From Trematomus loennbergii (Eukaryota; Chordata; Actinopteri; Perciformes; Nototheniidae): a stretch of 64,000 nt of DNA. The stretch is taken from NCBI GenBank assembly GCA_012861695.1, contig JAAOOA010000012.1:2899770-2963769 (forward strand), in the 5' to 3' direction. The translations under genes were made by a program, and so were the position numbers. The notes below the pieces were generated by a model. It searched no databases and had not been told where the DNA came from. It worked only from the letters and a program-made list of their open reading frames with translations. This document shows positions 51,496 through 61,400 of the stretch, piece after piece (position 1 is the first letter of the stretch; the number at the start of each line of letters is the position of its first letter).

Positions 51496-51701
51496 GATTT
51501 CCCTGCATAAACAAAAATGAATCATTTTATGCAGTTATTCATTTGAACATAATTCACCTAAGCCCATTAACATGATAAACATGCTCTCCTAAATAATATT
51601 GGCAAACACACACACTTTTATTGTCAATGCTGACAAGCACAGAAATGCTGATCAGCTGTAAGACAGAATCATCAGGGTTAATCAATGCAGCCTTCCAAGG
51701 A

Positions 51702-51727
51702 TACACACACACACACACACACACACA
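51702..51727. repeat. (CA)n microsatellite
   Basis: Twenty-six bases of CA, one of four CA tracts within 1.2 kb. Confidence 0.95.
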
Positions 51728-51839
51728 GATAGTCTCAGATGGATGAGTTTTCCTGCACCAAGCATTCACTAACACCCCGCATCCCTGACCAACCATCTCC
51801 TCTAATACTTCCCTACCGTGTGCTTGGGAGGAAATCTCT

Positions 51840-51882
51840 AACACACACACACACACACACACACACAACACACACACACACA

Positions 51883-51938
<56 letters not shown>
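51840..51938. repeat. (CA)n microsatellite
   Basis: About 99 bases of CA with two interruptions (near 51868 and 51890). Confidence 0.97.
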
Positions 51939-51940
<2 letters not shown>

Positions 51941-52364
51941 AACAGCCCATTGTCTCTGCCACCTTTTTTCCCCCTTCTTCTCGTGTAATTCTCTCGTTGT
52001 CGTGGCGCCTGGAGCGAGTGCCGGTGCTCCCACAGGCCATGATTAATGTGATTGGAGCTGCGTTCCTCTTTTTGTTTGTGCGTGCCCGGGAAGCCGTAGG
52101 GGAGTTGTGGCACAAGGGAGAAACTGATTCCACGCCTAAGCCCCTCCGCCTCCCCCCCCCCCCTCTCCCCACCCGTCGATTGTTTCCGGATTCTTCAAGG
52201 AAGGGGCTCATTAGTTGGGTATTAATATCACCCAGGGCTGGACAAACACAACCAACGGGAGAGTCTGCAGATAAAGCCTGCCTCGGCGTGAGAGCTCGGA
52301 AATATCTGCACACTTTTATCTGCACTGAACAGCCCGTCTCACTGAGAGGGAGGGAGAGGTGCTG

Positions 52365-52410
52365 GACACACACACACAGACACACACAGACACACACAGA
52401 CACACACACA
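52365..52410. repeat. (CACACACAGA)n microsatellite
   Basis: CA repeat with GA every tenth base, giving a 10-base higher-order unit of about four copies. Confidence 0.92.
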
Positions 52411-53204
52411 TGCCCATGAACCTGCACACCTGCATCTCAGGTTTCATTCAGCTGTGCTTTTGAATACACGAGGTAAAGATGATCAAATCAATGGCAATGC
52501 ACGTGGATCAGAACACTTCAATGTTTAATCACATGCTTAAGTAATCCTGATCACAAGGGGTTATTATTAAGCAAACAGCTTCAGGAGGAAAGATGATACT
52601 ATCAGTGTTATAGAGGTGGCGGGGTGCCATGCACAGCTGTACCAACATATTGGGGGATATTTGGTGAGTAATGTTTGTGTTTCAGGGGACTGGAGGCTCA
52701 GGGGAGAGCCTGAGTCAGCACTCCTCCTCCACCTACTCCCTGCAAACAGCATAGGAACTGACTTCTAGTAAAACACACATTACAGCATCCTCTGAAGAGC
52801 TTAGCCTCTCAGTGAAGTGGAAATGGGGGAAAAGTCTTACTTTGTGTCAAAGTAAAGCTATCATGTTTACATCATGGTACTGTCTTAATTGGAAATGAGG
52901 GAATATGGTGCAATTACAACTGCTTGACGTGACGTGTATTCATTTTGAGCTAGTTCGGTTAAAGCTCCAGTCAACAATATGTGTGTTTAGATTGTGGGAT
53001 TTTAAATGAATATTATTCAACACCATTACCGTGGATTTTGTACCATATCAGTGTCAACGTTTAGGTCAATTTAGTTGAGATTGTATTTGTAGTACTACTA
53101 GAAGTGTGCTGGATGCTTAAACCCATTACTTATATAATTCAAACAGTTTATCCATTACCTTTAAGCCATGACTTCTTCTTGTATTTATATGCACTCGTCC
53201 ATTC

Positions 53205-53345
53205 ATTTTAGCTAACCATTTCAACGATTTATTAATGAATTTCAGCTAACTATTTCAACCAGTTTTGTATGGCTGTTAGCTAATATTTCAAGAAGTTACG
53301 ATTGTAGCTTATTAATTCAACCATTTACCTGAGCTAGCCACTCCA
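53205..53345 (+). repeat. degenerate tandem repeat of AGCTAAC-ATTTCAAC, about 27-34 bp spacing
   Basis: AGCTAACCATTTCAACGA, AGCTAACTATTTCAACCA, AGCTAATATTTCAAGAA, AGCTTATTAATTCAACCA and AGCTAGCCACTCCA begin near 53210, 53244, 53278, 53306 and 53332. Copies decay towards the right. Confidence 0.7.
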
Positions 53346-55721
53346 CAATCTTCCCTTTTGACCTCATAGGACTGAATAATGAGCAAAAGGTTTTTTGTTG
53401 GAGCACATTGCTGCTCACGACAATGACATAAATGAATGAGAAGATAACAAGTGACTTCAAGTAATAACACCTTAAAGGCCTATACAATTGAATAATCTAT
53501 AGTAAATGTGAATGTTGTCTATAATACGTCTGAATACGTCTAAATTAATATGGATATTATACATTTATTGTAGCCCTTCATTTTAGATTATCGTCTTTAA
53601 ACTGGATTTTTGAGACATCTGAATATGTTGCATTCATATAAGGTGTGGACTCCAAGCACATTGAAACACACTGATCAAATGTAGTTCAGACAAAGCCTAT
53701 TTCTCCCACAAAGTTTCAGGTAAAGCTCAAATTCTTTCAGTCGAAAATGTGATTATGACTAATCAGCTCAGTACGTCTATTTAGTAAATCCTCCGCTTCA
53801 GGAATCTCAACCCCATGAGATTAAAAAATTGGGATTTTGTGCCATGGTAAAACACGTAGGTTAGTAGCATTGAATCCACTAAAACATATGAGTGAGCTGT
53901 GCAGTCTAATTTAAAACGAGGCATTCACAGGTTGTGCTCCAAGGTTGGAGACCAGCTTGTTAGGAAAATAGATTTCACACTTTTCACTCAGAGTTTTGCA
54001 ATTCCTGAAGCATTCAAAGCTGTGAAAAGCTTCAGTATGAAAGCACGATGTCTTTTTGATTTGATAGAAAGTGTTCTGATGCAGCAGAAATACTCCGATC
54101 TCTTGGACTGAATGATGTTTTCCTCAAAGGAGGAAGGAAAAAAACAGTTGTTAGGTATGTGATACATCTCTTAGGAAGGTGTTCAGGAAAATGCGTAATT
54201 GAGATTTGCAACGAAATTAGCAATAATGATGTAGCATACAAATGATGATCAGCAAGAATAAAGTCTTAAAGACATTTTTGAAACATTCTTCTTTGCATTC
54301 TTGTCTGAAGTTAGATGAGAAAATCTGAAATCCTCTCTTTTGAGACAGGGATTGTGATTAGAAAACCTGTAACTTTAAATGAATATCATATACTTCTTAA
54401 AGGGTAAATTATACAGGCGGAAATAATGGCTTTGATCAACACAATGCATATTTTTCACCTTTGAAAACTCCTGTATCAGCTGCCTGCATGTTTGAATGGA
54501 GTAATAGGTCATACAAATGCAGCAGACTTGTAATTATTGCTCGTGTTTCCCCTCTGGATTTGAGTTAATCAGCATGGGCTTAATATATTCACAAAGGGAA
54601 CAACAACATACACATACTTGGTAAAAGGTGTTGTATGACAGAAAGAAAATATAATCAAAAGAGATGTTGGACTTAGAGCCCCCATCTGTGTGGAGTGCGT
54701 AACAATACACATCTCATGTTCTCTGCAGTATATCTCCTCTGCTCTTGGTCAGATCCATCATATTTCTGTCTCAACCTACTTCCCTTCTCTGTCTCTTCTC
54801 AGAGGGGTCACAGGGTGATGGATGTCTCCTCCACACTCTCCTGTTCTCCTTCCCCTTGGGCTCGCTCTTCACACTCTTTCCCTCTTTCTCTTCTCTCTCC
54901 TTGTCGCTCTTCTATTTCTTTCTCCTCAGTAACCGGTAAAAATAGAGCTTCATAAATCATGCATCTTCTCTCAAAGCGGCACGTAAGAACGAGAGGAACA
55001 AATGGGGAGGGGATGAAAGAGAGAGAAGGATGTTAAGGATGAGATGTAGAGACGGAGGTGGGTGACATCAAACTCCAGGAGAGGACTGGGGAGTTGGCAG
55101 GGGAATAGATTGAAGCTGCAGGGCTCTTGGCTGCCCTCTCTCCGTCTCTGAGAACATTGGTTGATTTGCGCTGGAGTCGCACCGGGTGGAGGAAATGAAT
55201 GTTAACATGCCGGGGAGCGGCTGGCAGACGATGAGTGGTCACCTTCCCAACAGAGTTACATGCTTCAAGCCGATACAGGAGGAGAGGAGATGTCTCTCTC
55301 ACACCTCCAGGAGGCTTTTTACTCTGATAGAGTCGATCCGTTTGTCACCCCCGGTTACAGTAACAGGAGTCTGCACTCTCACCGGGGGGGAGGTTAAGTG
55401 AGAGATACGGACCACAGCTGCGCCTCTTACAATCACAGCAAACCACTAAACAAGACATAGTGCTCCCTGGATCCATTATGTTGCCGTGCAAACAATTGAA
55501 GTATCACTGAAAGATTACCAATGTTTACACTCAACAGCCTCACGAACGGTTCTTTAAAGATGAGATAGGAGTTATGGAGCCAGACGCCATTTCTTTATCA
55601 TATATATCTACATTACTGCTCACTTTTCCCAACAACCCATTACTTTTAGAGGTAGTGCCATCACCAATTTCATATAGGAAGATTGGAAAATATGCAGCTA
55701 CATCAAACAAGATACAGTAGA

Positions 55722-56471
55722 CCAGAGATGGAAAGTGCATTCACTCAAAACCCGTCCTTGACTTCCTTTTTGTGTACATTGTTTAAACAAACTATGTCAT
55801 ATGATGTAGTTTCACTGATCTACTCGATAGTGTACCAAAGTCTAAAATTGGCTCCTTGTTGACAAAATACAACATTAAATTATCTTACAAGTAACATAAT
55901 ACTTTTAAAAATAATAACTACTTTTTATTTTGTTACATTATATTTTGATGTAAAGACTTTTTTACATTTACTTAAGTTACATTTTGGTTTAAGGACTAGT
56001 AATGGAATATGTTTATACTATGGTATTTTGTACATTTACTTAAAGGTAGGGTAGGTAAGAATGGAGAAACCAGCTCGAGTGCGCTAGAATTTGAAAGTAC
56101 GCAGCCGAACAAAATCTACCCCTTCCTTCAGACTTCCTTTACAGAGCCCCTCCTCCAACACACACGGACGCGCACATGACCAATGATGGCACGAGATAAT
56201 TTTGTGCACAGATGGAAGGCTGACAGCAGGTAGGCCATCCAGTTATTTTAGCCGGGCCGGCTCAGATGATTGGTCGTGCTTTTTACAGTACTACGGCTTC
56301 CACAGATGACATTTTTTTAATGTATTTATTGTCAAAGCACTTAAGATATTCATTGCTATCGGGATGTTAAGAGCATTCCATGGAATATAACAAAAAGTGT
56401 ATCTGAAGTGAATTACCTACCCGACCTTTAAGTTAATTATCTGAGTACTTTCTGTGTTTTCACCACTACAG
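55722..56471. mobile_element. host DNA element interrupted by another element
   Basis: The left end CCAGAGATGGAAAGTGCATTC and right end GAGTACTTTCTGTGTTTTCACCACT are recognisable as the two ends of the teleost ACTTTTACTTAAG element. Inside are TTACATTTACTTAAGTTACA-type blocks. A 394-bp element occupies 56039-56432, leaving about 356 bases of the host. Confidence 0.65.
56039..56432. mobile_element. 394-bp element with 20-bp terminal inverted repeats
   Basis: The ends CTTAAAGGTAGGGTAGGTAA and TTACCTACCCGACCTTTAAG are inverted with one mismatch. TTAA is present at both outer borders, as expected of a TTAA target duplication. It carries no ORF of note and is nested within the ACTTTTACTT-rich element. 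Confidence 0.88.
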
Positions 56472-57676
56472 TAGGCACTGTAGGCGTATCTGGTGAATTC
56501 CATTTTTATCAGTTATGTCAGTTGCTTAAAAAAATGGTTAAAAAGGCCTTCAACAACAAAATCATTAAAGATGTTGTTAAAGATCATCACGCTATGTATT
56601 TATTTGTTGTATAAATATGTTTTTATTATTTATTCTTATCATTTTTATTCTAATGTTGAAATATTTATTTAAAGCCACCCTATGTAAGGTTATTTAACAG
56701 ACTGTATCTTACATTTGCGCCACCCAGTGGTATCAGACACAGTGACGTTTTGGCAGCAGCCAATCAAACACCATGGATCTGTTGAGAGACTACAGTCTGC
56801 ACTGTAGTTACACGCAATTCACTAGCTTAACAAGAGAACTACACAGATTCATACTCCATTGCAAGAAGTTTCACTTCTTTCATATATGCACACATTTGCT
56901 ATCTCTTCACCAACATATGCTTTCTATTCCCTCCCTCTGTCTTCTCTTTTCATCGATCTCGACGATGAGTCATTTATATGACGTGAATCCGTCAATATCA
57001 TTAAACATTTATATACCTAGATGCCTGGTCGCCCAAGTCGGGCAATGTTCAAACCATGTCAGGAGGAGGGTCACGATGCACATTGACCCATTCAGATGGA
57101 CCTGAATAATTAAAAAGATGCAAGAATCACATGAAACCCTACCAATCTTCTGTTAAATCTTACATTTCAAAATGAAGGTGAAATTAAAAAACAATACTTC
57201 ACCTGCATTGAACCAGTCCATTAAATGTTCGTCATTAGTTGGCAGGATAGATTTGAGGTGGTATCTACCTCCTAATTGATTCAGTGGGACATAAACATCT
57301 ATTGGTAAACTGGATCACTTAACATACGTAATTTATGTGAGGAAAACGTACATGTTTCAACCCAAAACCTTATCTTCTTTTGTTTTACCTAGACAGGCAG
57401 TTGCTTAAACCAAATCAACTACTATTTTCTTTCCCGAGTTACATCATTTTGTAGGTGCAGTTTTCCCAATCTAAAGCATTATAATGTTAGTGATAACAAA
57501 AGGTGACAGCCATTTAAGTAAGGGATAATGTATTGCAAAGGGTTATTGAATAAATAACACAGTACAGGGTGATCAGGATCTCGATGCGAAGGCGTTCTTT
57601 TCTTTTACTGAGGACAGTTTAGCCATCATGAATCCAAAGTTTCGTGCTCTCCAAAAATATAAACCTGCATTTTTGT

Positions 57677-58180
57677 TTAAAGGTCCCATGACATCGCCAT
57701 TTCTACTGATCATAATTCCATTGTTGAGGTCTACTAGAATAGATTTATATTGTGCAATTTTCCAAACTCACATTGTTTTCTCATACAGCATCTCTGTATA
57801 GTATGTGTATTCACTCTCTGTCCTACACGGCTTGTTGGAGCTCCTGCCCCCCCCCTCCCTGTGAGCCCACTGTGCTCTTATTGGTCAGCTCGCCCACTCT
57901 GTTCTGATGAGTCCACCACCGTTACAGCGGAACATCAGTGATTATGTGTTACAATGGTGTTAGCAACCAGAAAATGACACCAGTAAGGACAAACAGATGA
58001 GAAATCTCCAACGAGGCGTTCTGGGGCAGCATAGACAGGTCTTTTCTGTGTTAGAGTTTTACTCGCTACAGAGTGTACTTTGAGGGTTTGTGACTCTGCA
58101 GACCGTTTACATGCATAAAAACCTTCATAACACACAAGGGGACGGGTAATAACCGGAAAAGCATGACATGGGACCTTTAA
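57677..58180. mobile_element. 504-bp element with TTAA-type terminal inverted repeats
   Basis: The left end TTAAAGGTCCCATGACAT and right end ATGACATGGGACCTTTAA are near-perfect inverted repeats with TTAA at both outer borders. The interior has no transposase and includes TTATTGGTCAGC, typical of several fish miniature elements. Confidence 0.88.
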
Positions 58181-58250
58181 GTATTCCACTGTGTTTTATG
58201 ATACACAAAAACAAATGTTTCTTGTTAAATGTACTAGACTTCTTTTTGCT

Positions 58251-58370
58251 CCTAAGCAACGGTCTGTTCTCCTAAGCAACGGTCTGTTCTCCTAAGCAAC
58301 GGTCTGTTCTCCTAAGCAACGGTCTGTTCTCCTTAGCAACGGTCTGTTCTCCTTAGCAGCGGTGTGTATC
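58251..58370. repeat. 20-bp minisatellite, six copies
   Basis: The unit CCTAAGCAACGGTCTGTTCT repeats in exact register from 58251. Copies 1-4 are identical, copy 5 has one change (CCTT), and copy 6 has several. Identity of the first four points to recent expansion. Confidence 0.96.
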
Positions 58371-60374
58371 AAGTATTAACAACCTCTGAAATGTCTAATT
58401 GGACTAATCACAATTGAGTATTCAACTAAGCCGGGTAACAATATGCTAAGAAAGTTCGAATGGGGTTCTGGTTAAAAAACAAAACGTTTTTTATAACATA
58501 ACAGCTTTATTAAAGTTATTCTGTGTATTTGTAGAAGGAAGCTAAGGAATGATTAAGTAAAATGAAGGAAAATCTGATTTAAATATTCTGCTTTTCATTC
58601 TATTACATGTCTAACATTCCCTGCTTGATACTGCAAGACCATGTTATGTTGATGTAAACTAGTTTGTTTTGTTACAGTATTTGGACAAATTACAGCTAAT
58701 TGGCTAAAAAAGGACAACACTGCATGGTTCCTTTAATCCCTTAAGGTCATTCACAAAAATCCTTATTGGAGGTGAAGCAATCGGGTGTGCCAGGCTTTGG
58801 TTGATGACTCCTTAGTGAGGCAAAATTAGCCTTTAGGGAAACAATGCACCTGTCCCTTCAATGACACTGCTGAGTGAGGAGTGTCTCTGCAAGATTACAT
58901 TTAAACACTCCCACATATACACACACAAACGACCTTGTCACAGTGCGGAACAATACAGGACCACAGCAGCTTTAATCCCATATACTGGAACCAGAGTCAG
59001 AGCCATAAACACAGAGTAAAGGCATCTGTGGTCACTGGAACTGCAGTCTTAAATAAACCCACACAGGACATATTTTAACTGGATAAGAATCACACACACA
59101 CGCACTGTGAGTGATTTCCCCTAAGTCAGCGCTTTATGGAAGCAGCCACACCCTGGCGCTGTAAAGAGTAAGTGAGGTCAACTTGTGTGTTAATAAATGA
59201 TGGGTTCTGAGTGGAAACCTGGCCAACGTGGGGATTCTGGGTGTAAAGAGTGAAAAGTTCAGCAGATATACAAGAGCAAAAGCACATCCAGCTCAGTAAC
59301 TCTGGCAGAAAGGAGTCTCCATATTTCATGAGAACTTCTCCCTGACTTCACATGTAGGCTACGAACAAAGTTGGCATTTTTATCGGAGTTGAATCAACAA
59401 GTTTTAGCCAGACACGCTGAGGGCATCTGCCTGCCTGCCTTCTTCTCTTCCCTTGCTATTATGTCCCACTCTTTATTCAGCTCAGTCTAAGGTTTGCTTT
59501 TTGTGCATTACAGATAAACTACCTGCCCGATTTTCATGAAACTTGGTGTCAAGCTATTCCTTTTTGGAGCAGGTCCAAATTACCGTGTGGAAACATGCTT
59601 TAGTTTTCACTTATGGAAACGGCCCTGGAGGAGGTCTGTGCTCTGAGGGCCTTGTGACGCTGAGACACTTTTCATTACAAGTGATATTTTCTTTGAGTAA
59701 AGAAATGTAGCCTTGATCTCTTAGCCGCACTCACTCAATAAGTCCTTTGACTGAAGTTAATGTGCTATCTATTTGATTATGTCCTGTTAGAATTTCTAAA
59801 GGAAAGAGTCTTGCGACATACTTTAAGTTTCCTCATTCACATCAATGGAAGCACTCAGTTGATATGCCTCAATAGTAATGGAAGATTTGTAAAACTTTGT
59901 TGGCAAAGTCTCAAAAGTCTTGATGAGTGAAGACCTTACCTAACATTTCAAGGCCAATACTGTCTTGTAACCGTATTGCGAGAGTTTTAGCTAATCTAGG
60001 GTAACTATATGGAAACTGTGTTGGCTAATGAGGAGCAACCAAAATTGACCTGAAAAACAATGTGATTTTGATCAAATATAAATATAGCTCATAATGAACT
60101 GTATACAGTCTGGTAAATGCTGTAGTCCTAGTCTAGTAGTGTATTATTGCACATTTACATCTCTCACATGATGCATCGCTATTTCTGTTGGGTGACTGTC
60201 GAATTTACTCGAGTAAGTCCTTTGATGCTAGTATGATACATTTGTCTCATCAAGGTTTGAGCCAATATATTATAATTTTTTGTTAATAAACTTTATTGTA
60301 CAAATGTTATCTTTTATTTGGTAGTAGTTGTTTGCTTCTTTTTTTTACATTGAAATCTTTTTGTGTTTATATTT

Positions 60375-60450
60375 GCACCATTAAACACCAAAGCAAATTC
60401 ATTGTAAGTGTAAACCCTATTGGCCAAAAAATCTGATTCTGATTAGGTTC
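60375..60450 (+). mobile_element. possible 3' tail of a non-LTR element
   Basis: The sequence AAAGCAAATTCATTGTAAGTG followed by ATTGGCCAAAAAATCTGATTCTGATT resembles the 3' end shared by many CR1- or Rex1-like LINEs and their SINEs in fish (GCAATAAA-CTGATTCTGATT type). No upstream reverse transcriptase frame is present. Confidence 0.5.
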
Positions 60451-60648
60451 AATTAAATGAAAAAGCCATTGAGTGATATCAATAAATTATTTTCATGCCA
60501 TTCATGAGTCGGGAATTAGCAGGTAGTCAGTCGGCTCAGCCAGAATGGGAGTGCAGTTGTCATACTCAATTGACTCTACGATCACTCCATCCCTAGGAAC
60601 GCACCCAAACCAATGCAGCTCCTTGTATTTTTCAATACAGTTCTATTC

Positions 60649-60703
60649 TGTGTGTGTGTGTGTGTGTGTGCGTGCGTGCGTGCGCGTGCGTGCGTGTGTG
60701 TGT
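60649..60703. repeat. (TG)n/(GTGC)n microsatellite at a splice donor
   Basis: On the transcribed (minus) strand this is a CA- and GCAC-rich tract starting about 11 bases downstream of the gpc3 exon 3 donor. CA repeats near donors are known binding sites for hnRNP L. Confidence 0.95.
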
Positions 60704-60714
60704 TCTGGACTCAC

Positions 60715-61400
60715 CGCGGCAGTGAGGCGGCTGCGGGCGTTCACAGCGTGTTTGAGAGCCAGTTTGATGATTGAAGGCAGTCTAAGAACAACAGCCTCGA
60801 TGTCCTGCTCTCCCCTCATTCCGCCGGCCAGCTTCCCCAGCCCGTCTACGTAGCTCTTCCAGTGGGGCTGCACCTCGGCCGCCCCCCCCAGGCAGCCCTG
60901 CATCACGGCCTGACAGAAGCCCCTGCAGGCCGGCGGCCCCAGCAGGCCCTGGCAGTGCGGGCAGTACCACAGCCTCAGCAGGGCCCGGCTGCAGTCCCTG
61001 CCGGGGCGCAGGTGGTCCGTGGTGTTCACAACCTCGATGCCAAGGTTCAGCGCCTGCAGGAAGACCCGAGTGGCCAGGAGGGAGCGAGACAGACGGGTCA
61101 TCATCAGTTTGGGATAGGGGCCAAATGCTGCGGACTCCTTCCAGGCCCCTCTCACACACTCCTCAGATGCAGAGGAAACGGTGCCGCCAAGCAGGCGCCG
61201 GTAAGCCAGGGGGAAGAGGCGCCCGTAGAGCACCGCCACCATGTGGTCCACTGAGGAGTCTGAGCCCAGGATGTACAGCGACATGTCCAGGAAGAGCTGC
61301 CCCACGAAGCTCTGGGCTCCACCCCCGAGGCCCGGGAACTCCGACTTCAGCATGGCCAGGGTGAAGTTACGGCCGTGACGCAGCACCAGGTCGAAGGCCT
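60715..61400 (-). CDS. gpc3: glypican-3 exon 3 (core domain)
   Basis: The acceptor TTTCTTGCAG ends at 61401 and the donor GCC GCG|GTGAGT follows 60715, giving two bases plus 228 codons. It encodes most of the helical, cysteine-rich glypican core. From the start: AFDLVLRHGRNFT (human AFEIVVRHAKNYT), LYILGSD, ECVRGAWKESAAFGPYPKLMM, FLQALNLGIEVVNTTDHL, then the cysteine cluster RDCSRALLRLWYCPHCQGL, ACRGFC and VMQGCL. NFT and NTT are N-glycosylation sites, and the NTT is conserved with human. Seven cysteines are present, matching family positions. The reading frame extends upstream into the intron to an in-frame ATG at 61506, but that part has no similarity to glypicans and follows no start context of note. 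Some residues (YCPHCQGL, HW) are GPC5-like. GC content is much higher than in the flanking introns. Confidence 0.93.

Noticed and set aside
51739..52427. Long frames on both strands across CA repeats
   Set aside because: They are produced by stop-free (CA/TG)n translation (Thr-His or Cys-Val) and have no other support.
58440..58470. TTCGAAT box resembling a tRNA B box
   Set aside because: No A box at the proper distance and no cloverleaf could be drawn.
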